A stretch of DNA of 27,742 bases from Schizophyllum amplum (taxonomy: Eukaryota > Basidiomycota > Agaricomycetes > Agaricales > Schizophyllaceae): contig VDMD01000228.1 in NCBI GenBank assembly GCA_007026445.1, forward strand, positions 1 to 27,742, read 5' to 3'. Position 1 is the stretch's first letter; every line of letters begins with the position of its first letter. Below the pieces are notes generated by a model. It saw nothing but the letters and a program-made list of their open reading frames with translations. It searched no databases and was not told the origin of the DNA. Shown here piece after piece: positions 10,015 to 21,092 of this stretch. Both the position numbers and the translations under genes were made by a program.

Positions 10015-10712
10015 AGAGGTCGTCTCAAATTCGTTTGTGCGCGACTGAGTTCCCGCGCGTTCTTTGTGAGTATAAAAGTTTCTAGCTTCTACTCAACAGG
10101 CGTTGAAGCTACTTTCTAGCGGGGCACCTGATGCTCACATCGACAGCATCCTATACTATATGCAGAAAATGTAACTCACGCCCTATTTGCCGCGCGCCGA
10201 ATTCACATGCATCTGCTGCACCGGATGAGACGACTTTTCGCAAGTTTTATTGCCAGTAAATCCACTCGTGTTGCGGCTTGCCTGGGTAGTATACCTGAGT
10301 ACTAAGTATGCTAATGTGTCTGGCCTCGCGCTCGCGGGAGATATGCGAGCGACGCTGGAGCGACGTAGCACGGTGGTGTCATCAGAGGATGAGCGAGGAA
10401 GTCGGGTATGTACCTCCAGTACGTACTAGTGCTCGCTTTGCAAAACGTGGACTGTTCCCGTCGTGCCCTTCGGAATTGTGTCCGAGGTACATCGAGGGTA
10501 TTCGTGTATGCGCACGCGTGCACGGCAAGCCGTTCCCTCTTGTGCTACATACTGAAGAAACATTTGATCCGACGATGAACATGGGGGACGCTGGTGCCTC
10601 ATGCCAAACACCTGTGCCGCCTGCTTGCAATGCGCCCGACGCGGCGGCGGCCCGTCAATTATTCTTGACGTCGACGCATCGTGCGCATTTTTGACTGTCG
10701 ACCCCCATCATC
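10015..10712. other. Intergenic between the two double-BTB genes
   Basis: About 700 bp with no supported gene. A TATAAAAG string at 10071-10078 lies too far (about 640 bp) from the next ATG to be assigned. A short ATG reading at 10575-10694 could be an upstream reading frame or just leader sequence. The last ~100 bp are similar to the region upstream of copy 1. Confidence 0.5.
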
Positions 10713-12440
10713 ATGCCGTCCACGCCAGAGTCAAATCCGGCCACTCGCAGCGACGAGTTTTACCTGGAGGACGGGGATGTCATCGTAAGGGTACGTTTTG
10801 GCGGCGGGCATGATGCATTTGTTGAACGTGCTAACGCGTCAAACGTGCGAATAGGTCGAAGGCACGCTTTATCGCTTCCACTCCTACCACCTTCAACGGG
10901 CAACGGCCTACTTCGATAAGCTTCTGGACCTCACGGGCGACGTTAACGAGGATCCTCTATTGCTTGACGACGTTCGTGCGAGCGATTTCGAGGGCTTGCT
11001 ATGGTTTTTCTACGAATCCGGCTACACCTGGTATACGATGTTTGTTTGACGAGCGGCGCGTACTGTAACTGATGACCTGACAGGCAGGGCTTGATCAAGG
11101 GTACGAAAAACATCGACAAGACTTGGAAGTCCGTCCTATTGCTAGCCGAGAAATTCTCCATGGTTGAGATTGCAAAAGTGGCTTGCTACGCCCTGCATCG
11201 CAATGGAGCCCCATTGGGCGACGCTCGCAAAATCGAGCTATGCATGCGCTATGGCTTGCCTGACGCTTGGATGGACCCACACCTCAAACGAGTGCTCACT
11301 CGCGAGGAGTCGCTGTCTGCTCAAGAATGTGGTCAGCTTGGCTTTGCGGTGACGGCGCTTTTGGCGAAGTCTCGCGAACAGTACCACCACGCGCAAATGG
11401 ACGGACGCACATCCTGCCCTTCTCCTGCGGCGTCGTGCTCTCAATGCACTGATACGGAGGCCGTCGTTTGTCTGCAGGGCCTCGTTCACTTATGCGACGC
11501 AGATGTCAAGCACCACTGGAGCTGTCCGGAAAGGGCTTCCGCATTACCCCTACGAACAGAGTTCGTAAAGGATATCTACGAAAACTTGTCTAAACTGCGT
11601 GGTGCGTCTTCCGCAGAGTCCATGTGGCTGTTTTCTCGTAGCTGAGGATCTCACCATCAAGGGCAACTGGAGCGCGTGTCTGCAAAATCGCCTCCCAGTG
11701 TGCGAGGACCTGAACAGGGAGACACTTGGTTCATAGTGAGTCTGCCGCCACTGTCCTTCTGGCTTTAGTCAGGCAATCACTGACACTATTTGTTAGGTTG
11801 AAAACACCGTTTTCCGCCTGCATTCGTTCCATTTGATCAAGGCCAGCCCCGTCTTTGCAACTATGTTCACTCTCGCAGGGAACACGGATGACAGGGACCA
11901 AGGGCACTCCCCGGACGACCCGATTAGACTCCGCGGTGATACCGCGAAGTGCATGGACAGCATGTTGTGGTTCTTTTACGACTCGCCGTACGAATGGTAT
12001 GCTCATATCATCCTTGTTCAGCTCATATCTGACACCTATATCTGCAGGTCAGAGCATGTCGCGCCCGAGATGGCGAACAAATGGGAGTTCATACTGCAAT
12101 TCGCCAAGAAGTACGACATGGCCGACGTGTGCAAAGTCGCTGTGACCGCGCTAAACCATCACGGCGTACTCAGCCCCGTCCGGAAAATCAGTCTTGCTGA
12201 CGTGCATGGCATGGGCGACGCTTGGGCAAAGAAGGCCTACGATTTCGTCTGTCAACGAGATGACAGCCTGACCGTGGACGAGATGAATGAGCTCGGGACG
12301 CTGCTCACTGTCAAGATCGTCAAAGCCAGAGAGCAACGACTGAGATCGCGGCTAGCGTATGTGCACCTCTCGCTTCTCTCTCACTATGACTCTCATATAT
12401 GTCTGTACACAGAAAGGGCGGCAAGGTGTCGTGGGCGTAG
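10713..12440 (+). CDS. Double-BTB protein with central Cys/His motif, copy 2
   Basis: Tandem paralogue of the preceding gene with the same seven-exon plan (10713-10790, 10855-11030, 11084-11601, 11662-11735, 11797-11996, 12048-12356, 12413-12440), 460 residues. Unit 1 starts FYLEDGDVIVRVEGTLYRFH; the helical part has LLAEKFSMVEIAKVACYALH. The Cys/His motif is conserved with Cys203, Cys206, Cys214, His220, Cys222, His228, His229 and Cys232. Unit 2 starts GDTWFIVENTVFRLHSFHL and includes KKYDMADVCKVAVTALNHHG. The last exon is short and ends KGGKVSWA; if the last intron were retained the frame would run to 12474. Splicing at the proximal acceptor (exon from 11642) would stop at 11736 after 288 residues. 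The extreme N- and C-termini and the glycine-rich loop in BTB unit 1 differ most between copies. Confidence 0.85.
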
Positions 12441-12565
12441 TTACATCCACATCCAATCCTTCGTGGAAATGTAGGTGAAGGGGACGAAATCGCGTCAACC
12501 ATCTCGCGCATAGCGATGAATCGGCGGGCTACATACTACATGCTTATCACATACTATGTCCCAAC

Positions 12566-14510
12566 TTATACACCGTTCCGCCACGTCCCAGCGGGACGTC
12601 GGATGCTGGAAGCCAGCACCCTCCCTCCAACACCTGCCTTGGCTTCGCGCGCGCGATTCGCTGCCAGTTCCATACCCATCTCCTGCGCACGATCTCTGGC
12701 GGGGGAGACACCCACGACAGGGTCGCGCGCCGCCGCTTTCCTAGCCGCTCTGTCCTTCTTGTCCGCCGCCTTCGCAGGCGCCTTTGGAATTACAGAGGAT
12801 GTTTGCGTGACTGTAGCTGTCTTCCCGGTGGTACCCGACAATCTCGCGAGGCCATGTTGCGGCAAAGCACTAGCGACTGGTGGTCGTGAAGCCTTGCCCG
12901 CTGCCTGCGCCAATGAGGTCACAGATTTCTTCTTGATGACCAGTGGCTTCGTCTCGCGTATAGGCCAGCGCGGGCGTGCGGCCATCGATGTATGCGGTCG
13001 AGACGTTCCCGGAGGAGATGCAAGCGACGCCGCACGAGAGGTATTCAGCGATGAAGCAGGACGAGCGGTGTTCAGAGCAGCAGTGGCACGTGTCGACGAA
13101 GGGATAGCACGAGCGGTATTCAGCGACGCAGTAGGATGAGTGGTGCTTAGCGGCGAGGCAGAACGCGGCGGGCTGTCATCGAAAGCGAAGCGAATCGGAC
13201 TAAGTGGTGTTGAGACATCCTTCATGCGAGATCGCGCAGGCAGAGATGAAGCAGCGTACGGCGAAGACGAAGACGAAGTCGCTTGTTGTGATCTATTCTG
13301 CAAGGGACTGTCCTGCGCTGACGTAGGCGCACGACTCCTATGGGAGAGCGAGCGAGACTGAATGGGCGAATCAGCTTGGTAGGTCCTTTGTAAATGCGCA
13401 GACAGCGGGCTATCGACCGCCTTCAGCGCAGAGGACACAGTGGGCCGGCGGAGGCGAGTTGCCAGCGCCTTTTGTGGCGTCGAAGGCAAGGCTGGAGGTG
13501 GCGGTGAACTCGATGTGGAAGCTGAACAAGCGTCGCGGAGCGCAGTCAAAGAGCGAAAGCGAGAAGGCGACGACAGACGAGATGGCGACGACAACTGAGC
13601 ACGCGAAGTTTGAGTGACATGAGAGACATGCTGCAGCGTGTCTGGTCCGGACGAGATGCACTTGGTTGATGTAGACGCCTTGGTGGGTTCCCGCGTAGGC
13701 CTCGTCGGCGTTGAAGTCATGGACGCAGCGCGCGATCTGACAGGGAGGGGAATCCTTGAGGCTGGCGATGCAGACATGGTCGACGTAGAAGAGGATACGG
13801 ACGCAGCAGGAGAGCAAGCGCGAGAACCCAAGTCTTGACTTCCGGATGGAATGACACCGTCAGATGACAGAATATCGCAAATCGCAGAAAGCGCGCCGGA
13901 GAGAGTAGTATCAGAGGTGAAGATCGACGCCAGCTCGTCAGGCGTGGCACCAGCCATGAAGCGGATGGAATCGAGAGAAAAGTCATCACTGAAGCTCTGA
14001 AACCAGTCAATTCAGCGCATATATAGACAGCAGCTATCACAGGCGCACCTGCGAATCATCTCCTGTAGAGATAGAGCTGCTTGTAGCCCTTTCTGCACCG
14101 CGGTAACGTTCCAGGAGCGCCTCAACGGCTGCCCGCCGCTCTGGGCTGAGCACGTCCCCCTTATCCAGTCCGACTGACGAGGCTTTAGACGCAGATGGCG
14201 TGATGACATCCTCTCCATGCTCGCGAGCGCGCCGCTTCCAGAATTGCATAGTTGCTCGTGCGTCCTTCAGAGACTTCTCTACGTTGACTTTCAAGCGGAT
14301 TGCCGACTGGTAGTGGGATGTCGTTCGAGCCCTAGGGGTAGATAGCTGGTTGTCGGATGGTCCAGCAGACTGTGTCGCAGCATTAGGGATCTGTGGCAAG
14401 TATCCTTGCTCCTCGTAGTTCGGCTCAGAGACGCCGCCAGAATGAAAGTCGCCGACGGGCTGGTGATGAGAGGCATAGGCGAGGGACTGATGCCGCAAGA
14501 AGTAGCGCAT
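12566..14510 (-). CDS. Uncharacterised Ser/Pro/Arg-rich disordered protein
   Basis: Two exons (14049-14510 and 12566-13996) join in frame (GDDSQ to SFSDDFSLD) to 630 residues. I do not recognise the family. The first ~150 residues contain the only part with helical character, SAIRLKVNVEKSLKDARATM followed by QFWKRRAREHGEDV, then LSPERRAAVEALLERYRG. A short acidic/hydrophobic segment follows (FSLDSIRFMAGATPDELASI, LSGALSAICDILSS). The remaining ~430 residues are low-complexity, rich in Ser, Thr, Pro, Ala and Arg with many S/T-P sites, and contain degenerate SLNTARA-type repeats at about 13050-13150. The C-terminus is basic (SSIRRPAGTWRNGV). Such composition is common in cytoskeletal or cell-cycle scaffold proteins, but that is a composition argument only. 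It converges on the second BTB gene with 125 bp between stops. Confidence 0.8.
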
Positions 14511-14621
14511 GGCTTGTGTAGAGCTGGTTCGAGGCTAGTTTGAAGGTGCAGACGACGACGCGCAAACGCGAAGCCGCGCCGCCGGATCAGCTGACCGTGA
14601 GACTTTCATGTGGCGCCAGGT

Positions 14622-14670
14622 AGTACTTACTAGTAGTGGCTGCTCCTATGGGAGCAACTGCAGAAGTACT
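14622..14670. repeat. Imperfect inverted repeat
   Basis: Inner arms TGCTCC (14641-14646) and GGAGCA (14651-14656) are perfect with a 4-nt loop. Outer arms AGTACTT (14622-14628) and AAGTACT (14664-14670) are also complementary, with mismatched sequence between. It lies in the 250 bp between the start of the Ser/Pro-rich gene and the stop of the aldo-keto reductase gene, so it may be in a promoter or a 3' UTR. Confidence 0.5.
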
Positions 14671-14761
14671 TATTCTAAACTATAGCCCAATTTAAAGACA
14701 TACTTACAATCTTCTATTTGACTCAGTATCATTTCCCGCAATTTTGCCTTTTGCTCGTCCT

Positions 14762-16078
14762 TCAGTCGAAAATGTCATAGGGAAGGCCCCATCGCTGGCT
14801 TGGGTTAAGCGTGCGCTCCGGCTTGTGGCCTACGGCAGCTGCCTCAAGCTTCTCGAATAGCGCGTCAGGCAGACGAGTGACTATGCAGGCGTGTCAGCAA
14901 CGATCCACATGCGGTACACAAAAAGGCTATCACGCACTCTTCAGGTTCTCTTCGATGCGGCTCGGCGTAACACTCTTCGGTAGCACCACCGTGCCGCGCT
15001 GGACGTGCCACGAGATGATAACCTGCGCCGGCGTGATGTCCAAGTGCGTCGCAATGTCCTGGACGATGGGCAGGCCAAGCGTCTTGCCGACCTGGCCCTC
15101 ACCGCCGAGCGGGGAATACGCCTCAACGAGGATGTTGTGTTCCTTCATCCAGGCCAAAAACCCGGGCTGCGGGTTGAAGAAGTTAAGCTCGACCTGGTTT
15201 ATGACGGGCGCGATAGTGATGTTGGGATGCGAGAGCAGCTTCTGGGTGCGCCAGATGTTGAAGCTGAGGGCGGGGTTTAGTACATGGATGAGAAGAATTG
15301 TGAATGGGGATGCAAGTACAAGTAACGACACTCACTTGCTGATACCGATGTTACGGACTTTGCCTTTCACAACCATCTGCTCCATCGCCTGCCACGTAGG
15401 GAACATGTTCTCCGTGAGTGCCTCGTTGTACGTCCCGTTCTCAGAGAAGAGCGCGACGGGGAAGTGGATGAGGAAGAGATCCAGGTAGGTGGTGTTGAGC
15501 GCCGCCAGACTCTCGTCCACAGACTTCTCGACATCCTGCGGGTCGTGATAGGTGCCGGGGAGCTACACAAACAACACCAGTCAGTCATCATCATCTTAGT
15601 CCATCCCATCCTGCCTTTTGCTCACCTTGCTCGTCAACCACACGTCCTCTCTCTTGACCCCACTACCCAAAAGCGCCGCCCCGACCTCCTCCTCATTGTT
15701 ATACACCCGCGCATCGTCGATGTGCCGATATCCCACGTCAAGCGCGGCCTGTACCGCCTGCCCAACCTCCCCGCGGCTTGCCTTCCAGACACCGAGGGCG
15801 ACGGACGGGATGCGCGAGCCAGAGGGGAGGGTGAAGTGCGAAGGGAGCTCTGCGGCGTGGCGATGACATCCGAAGATGCTGGGAAACGTCACGCTAGAGG
15901 CGGTGAAGTAGATCAGCGCAAGCATGACCATGCCGCGGAAAATGACGCGGTGCTTCTTGCACGCGCGACGCGGCTGGGGGGCAGCGCCGGCCTCAGCGCG
16001 CAAGGCCTGCGTCTCGGCGCTGGGAGCGACGATCTTCTCATCGCCCGTGCAGACGGGCACGTACTGGGGTAGCGACAT
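14762..16078 (-). CDS. Aldo-keto reductase with N-terminal membrane anchor
   Basis: NAD(P)H-dependent carbonyl reductase of the AKR superfamily. Four exons (15626-16078, 15336-15562, 14938-15263, 14762-14880) join in frame to 374 residues. The AKR barrel begins about residue 82 with FTLPSGSRIPSVALGVWKA. The catalytic tetrad is complete: Asp121 and Tyr126 (HIDDARVY), Lys151 (WLTSK) and His184 (DLFLIHFP). Late barrel signatures are NIGISNFNIW, VINQVELNFFNPQ, ILVEAYSPLGG and GTVVLPKSVTPSRIEENLKS. Unusually, about 80 residues precede the barrel and hold a basic stretch (QPRRACKKHR) and then a hydrophobic segment at about 45-67 (VIFRGMVMLALIYFTASSVT), compatible with a single-pass membrane anchor. 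The basic residues are on the N-terminal side, so the topology would leave the N-terminus cytosolic and the barrel lumenal. Substrate unknown. Confidence 0.92.
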
Positions 16079-16612
16079 GGTGGGAAGGTGCAAGCTGTGC
16101 ACCTGCTATGGGCTCTCGCCATGATAACGGCTTACTTATCAGCTGGCGTCAAGAGCGGCTTCAGGCGCTTGCGCGGCGGCGGCGGCGCGCGCGTAGTTAT
16201 CATGCTAGACGTGGTCACATGACTGTATATTCGCGCTGAGCCCGGATCGGCCAGCTGCAAGCTTCCAATCATCAATCAGGCGGCTGACCAGCGGCTGACT
16301 CGGGCGAAGTCTGTGACGTCGACTTTTCAGCGCTCAGCGCAGCTCTCGCCTTGCTAGGTGGAGAATAACTGGGACGGGATTGTATGACCGAGTACCTTCG
16401 CGGTGCAGCAAGTCTGGCTAACCTCGAATAGCACCGTGATCGTTAGATGCGGAAGATAGGATGTGTATTGATCATAATATACACGGGATATACAGTATCC
16501 AGTCAAGAAGAGAGAGAGATACAAGATGCACAGAGATTCACGTACATAGCCCCGATGATTGGGGAAGAACACCAAGAGAGAAAAAAAAACTAGATTTGAC
16601 ACTCAACGGCTG
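16079..16612. other. Intergenic: AKR 5' flank and Spc7 3' flank
   Basis: About 530 bp between two minus-strand genes. It should contain the AKR promoter (near 16079) and the Spc7 3' UTR and polyadenylation region (near 16612). I see an A9 run at 16582-16590 but no gene or clear motif. Confidence 0.45.
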
Positions 16613-19600
16613 TCACTCTGCGGGATACTGCTCCTGCGCCTGTATACAGGCATCAAGCAGGCACGCATAGTTGTCCTGTGGCGTCGCCTGCGCCAGCCGA
16701 CTTGTCACGGCCACAGACAAAAGTTGCGGACTGGGGTGCATGGTCAACATAATCATCTTGCAAAGCAATGAGAGAGTAAAGACGCACTCGACCTTCCCAT
16801 ACGCCACATCCACCTTCACCTGCACGTCCTTGATACTATACGGCCACTTCGCAAACACGTCGTTTGCAAAGATGAAGCTCACGAACGCCTTGGCGCGCAC
16901 AGATTTGAACAGCACGATTGCCGTGGCCATGAACCCCGTGGACTGATTGCCCTCGTGGATCACATTGAGCTCGACGGGATACTTCACCGTGATGAGCCCT
17001 AGCTGGGAGCGCAGCTCTTTGCACGAGAAAAAGTACGCGCGCAGCGTCTGCACGATCTGGGTCGAAAACAAAACATCAGTTAGGAGTTTGTAGGTAAAGA
17101 GGAGACAACGCACGTCCGGCAAACTCCTCTGCGATCCCTCAGTGATGCGCCGCTTCGCAGTTGCCAACACTAGGGCTGTATAGCGCGGGAAATCGTCTCG
17201 GACCGCCGGCCGCCCAGGTAGGTCCTTGATGTCCACGCCCTGCACGACCGGCTGAGACGCACGAAGCGGAACTGTGACGAGGTACCGTTGCAAGTACTCG
17301 TACTCAAACGTATCAGAGGTCACGGTTCGTAGGTGGAATTGGTGCAGGTCCTCCAGCGATTCAAGCTCCGCTGTTGCACGTGTAAATGGGAAAAGCCCTC
17401 AAATAAACAAAATATGCTTGAAGCTCACCTTGCAATCGCTGCACCTCCGAGTGCGTGCGCCGCTCACGGACATCGAGCATGCGATTTGCGCTTGCGATAG
17501 CGGCAGCGTGTTCCCGCTTCTCCGCCTCGTACTCGTCGAGGCGCTCCTGAACATGCTGCCTGCCAGAGCGCACCTGCGCGACCTCCGTCTCGAGCGACCG
17601 AATCACAGTGCTACGAGGTTTATCAGCCTTACTCTGCAAAAGCGCCCATAACATGCCGCAGCGCACCTTTGCTCTGCCATCTCCGCCTTCAGCTGATTCA
17701 GCCAGTCCTGGTCGGACTCCTGAATCTCGTCGATCTCCGCCTGTTCCTTCGCCAGCTGCGCGGTCACCTCCTCGTGCTGACGCTCAAGCTCTGGCAGCGT
17801 GATCTCGAGGGACGCATTGAGCGCGTTAATCGTCTCCAGGTCCTGTATTCATACTCAGCTAGCTATTCCTGCGCCTCAGCATGTATAGATACGCACCGCC
17901 TGCATTGTATCCAACTCCTGTTGTGCAATACCGGTGAGCTCCTCAACCCACTTCGTCTTCCACGAGTACCAGTCCGACTTCGCCTGCATGCGTGCATTCG
18001 CCTTGATCAGCGTCAGGTAGTGCTTCAGGTCCTCCTGGTCCTCTGGTTCCGCTCGCATATACTCGCCGAACAGCTCCGGCATATCCAGCGCCGCATCACG
18101 CTCCATCTCCTCGAAGTTCTCCTTGTACTTCGCATTCCATTCCGCGAGGTCCCCGGCGACGCGGCCATAGAGATCGAGCTGGGGCAGGTCGATGGCAAGT
18201 GCGGTGAGATATTCGTGGAGAGGGATGGAGTCGGCAGGTCTGGCCTGCCGAGGCGCAATGGACCGACGGGGCGCTATCATCTCGTCGATGAACTTGATGC
18301 CGGTCATTTCGAAAAAGCCACGGATGGATATCTGGGGCTGAAGGAGAGAGAGTGAGCCGCGGTCAATACAACGAATGAGACAACGCACGATATCCTCTTC
18401 TTCGAGGTTGTCCTGCTCTACGCCGTCTACCCAGTCCTGCATGCGCTGCGCATCGACGCCCACCATATCCTGGTCCTCAAAGGATGGCCCCGCATTCCGT
18501 TCTCTCGACAAGTCGAGTTCTAGCGAATGTTCCGCGGACCCATGCTCCTCCTGGCCGTCCTCTATCTCCATCAAATCTTCATCCTCCTGTGTAGGCTGCT
18601 CCTCCTGCACTACCGCCCTCCCCTTCCCCTTATCCAACCCAACCGACGGTCGCCGAGGTTGGAACTGCACACCGCCCCTCGGCGCCGCGCCCATACTCGC
18701 ACGGCCCATCCCAACTACGGCCTTCTTCTTCGGCGACGCCACTGCCGACGACGTCGCAGGCTCCTTGCTCGCCAAATTCGGTGGCAGTGCCCCGACCATG
18801 CTCTTGCGCGCAGACAGCGACGGCCGGCGCATCATAGACGTCCTGCGCTGCACGACCGGGTTCGCGCTTACGCTTTCGAACGGCGCGGTTCGGCTGGGAT
18901 CCAGCGGTCGGGGAGCAGGCGCCGCGGAGGCGGACGATGGTCCAGCGGCCGTCTCGAGAAGGGGGGATTTGTCCGTACCCTGCGAGGGTGAAGATCCGGA
19001 GGGCTTCTGTCCCAGTGCTGCCCGCTTGGCTGGGTTGTTCTTGTCGGCTGCAGCATGCTCATCGTTCTCGTTGCGAGGACGCTTCTCCGGCAGCGCAACC
19101 GCGGGCGGATCGCTCCCATGCTGCTCCTGCGACGTGCCCTTGTCTTGCGCGGGCGCAGCAGACTTGTTATGCTCTGGCGCGAACTTCTTCGGCGACGGAC
19201 GCGCAGCAGGCGGTGCAAATGCAGCCGAAAAGCCAACGCTCTTCGCAGCTGAGGAGCCCGTGCTCTTGGCCGGGGACGGCGGTCTCGCTGCTGCGGCAGC
19301 CGCCGCCTTCGTCCGCGCAGGCGAGCTCACCGCGCGCGGCGTGAAGCTGAAAGGAGCGGGTTTGGTCAGAGGACGTACGACGGAGCTGGGGTGGCCCTGG
19401 AGCATGGGTTTGGGCGTGGAGGCAACGGCCGATGTGTGGTTGGCGGCTGACGCAGATGAGCCGGAAGAGGCAGATGGACCAGCAGAGGCAGTTGCAGATG
19501 GACCAGTAGATGTAGATGGACCGGTAGACGCAGAGAAGACGCTGGGCTTGGGAGTTGCTGACACGCCTGGCTTGGGGGTGGAGAAGATGCCTGGCTTGGG

Positions 19601-21092
19601 CGTGGAGAAAACGCCAGGCTTTGGCGTTGAGAAGACGTTGGCTCCGCCGCCGGTGACAGAGCTGAGTGTGGGGGGTCGGAAGACAGGCGCGGGGATGAAT
19701 TTGGAGGGGGCTTGGGATTGTGAGGCGGCTTGCATTTGAGAGGGGGGCAGGGATTGTGAAGAAGACAGGGGCTTTGCGGCGAGTTGCTGCTGCACATGCG
19801 AGGCGGGCAGCAGTTGCGTATGCGAGCCATTGGCGAACTGAGAGCCACTGGGGAATTGAGAGCCATTGGGATGTTGCGCCTGCGACGTCGCCGCCGGCAT
19901 CTGAGGCTCGACGCCGATCGCGCCATACACCTCCGACTCATCCATAGCCGACTCGCCCCCAAGGCTCATGCGCGCGAGATCGTTGCCACCGACGCTCACG
20001 CGCCCCATCGCGCGACTGATATTCATAGTCTCGTCGCCGTCCGCATTGAAGCTGTCCTCCGTCGACGTGAACGAGTCCTCGGAGGTCCCGCCTTGTGTGG
20101 GCGGGAGGAATGCAGAGGCACGACGCAATCGCAGGATCGCTTCTTCCAGATCGTCCTCATCGTCGCCGCCTTCCACTGGCGCGTTTGCGGCCTGAGCGAG
20201 TGCATCCCATGCGTCGTTCGTTACTGGCGGGTTGAGCGCCTGGCCCAGAGGCACCTCGCACTCCAGTGGCTCCGTATCGGACTGCATTCCTGATGATTCA
20301 TCCATGTAGGAGCCAGTTGCGTCGGGGTCGATGGACATGTTGGAGTCGTCTCCTGGCTCCTGGAACGCTACAGAGGATTGACGGCGTGCTAGATCGCGGG
20401 GTATGCCCTGCGTGACGTCCATGTCGCCGTCCTCATCACCGTCCTCGACGTAGCTGTCCTCGTCCTCAACGGCGCTGTCCCCCGGAGGCGGCTGCCCAAA
20501 ATCGAAGACGCCTGTCACGTCCATGTCTGAAGGCGCAAAGGAGGGACGGCCAACGGAGCTGCGCCGCCGGTTGTTGCTGCTCCCCGGGTAGGCGTTCTCG
20601 TCGTTGATGACTTGCGGAGGGGGAGGCGCCGTATTCTTTGGGGGGCTGTCCTCGGGATCCGGCTCTGACGAGGGAGCATCCGAGGTGCGGGGTCCCTTCT
20701 TGGTGAAGTATCGGATGTGCGCGGTGCTAGAGAAGCTGACGCGCCGTCCCATGGACTTGCGGCGGAAGTTATCATGCACGTCTGTGGTGAAGTCTTGTGT
20801 TTCGCTTGTGTCGGGCGAGGGCGTGAAATTAGGGTCATCGCCGTGTAGGATGGCTACGGGTACTTTGAGGATGCTCTTGCGGGGTCGCTGGCGAGGCGTT
20901 AGGATACGGGGGAATGTGTGTAGTCGCATGACGCACCAGATCTCTGCGCGCCTTGGTCAAAGGACTCAAGCCAGAGCCAGGCGCGATACTATACGCTCGT
21001 CGCTTTCCTCCCTTGTGCGTGAGGGAAGCCCTGCCGCTGCTCGTGCCTGCAATAGACTTGCGGCGCTTGGAGGATTCCTCTCTGACGACCAT
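16613..21092 (-). CDS. SPC7: Kinetochore scaffold protein Spc7/KNL1
   Basis: KMN-network scaffold that recruits checkpoint proteins and PP1 to kinetochores. Seven exons (20937-21092, 18389-20887, 17897-18331, 17667-17842, 17429-17610, 17114-17370, 16613-17056) join in frame to 1382 residues. The N-terminus has both PP1-docking motifs, SILK at 57-60 and RVSF at 101-104 (RRKSMGRRVSFSS). MELT-like motifs follow: MDVT at 174-177 and 208-211, with weaker MSID and MNIS elements. The middle is long, disordered and rich in S/T-P sites, including tandem FSTPKPG repeats. The C-terminal third has the Spc7 signature ISIRGFFEMTGIKFIDEMIA, then a long coiled coil (about 950-1170), then a globular segment likely to be the tandem RWD region that binds the Mis12 complex. 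The start is the ATG in front of VVREESSKRRKSIAG; the first intron joins RRDL to RPRKSILK. Confidence 0.95.
19532..19637 (-). repeat. Tandem 8-residue repeat FSTPKPGV in Spc7
   Basis: Four to five copies of a 24-nt unit encoding [VI]FSTPKPG, the fourth diverged to VSATPKPS. Each unit carries a Thr-Pro-Lys-Pro site, a possible proline-directed kinase target. A second, looser Gly-Pro-Ser-rich repeat follows immediately (plus coordinates about 19455-19530). Confidence 0.85.

Larger units (their letters stand above)
8279..12440 (+). repeat. Direct tandem gene duplication (double-BTB pair)
   Basis: Two same-strand genes of 1.73 kb each, with matching exon number, matching intron phases and similar protein along the full length. 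Exons 1, 5 and 6 are identical in length between copies (78, 200 and 309 nt). Similarity also reaches into the 5' flanks. Confidence 0.9.

Noticed and set aside
10071..10078. TATAAAAG as the promoter of the second BTB gene
   Set aside because: It is about 640 bp from the ATG and immediately after the stop of the first gene, so there is no basis to assign it.
10183..10694. Small open frames between the BTB genes as genes
   Set aside because: No splice structure, domain or conserved sequence supports them, and the ATGs are in unremarkable context.
12516..13139. Plus-strand open frame of 207 codons after the second BTB gene
   Set aside because: It overlaps, in antisense, the low-complexity end of the Ser/Pro-rich gene and has no independent signal.
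18375..19739. Long plus-strand open frame (454 codons) opposite Spc7
   Set aside because: It is antisense to the disordered Ala/Pro/Ser-rich part of Spc7, whose GC-rich codons keep the opposite strand open. Its translation has no recognisable domain.
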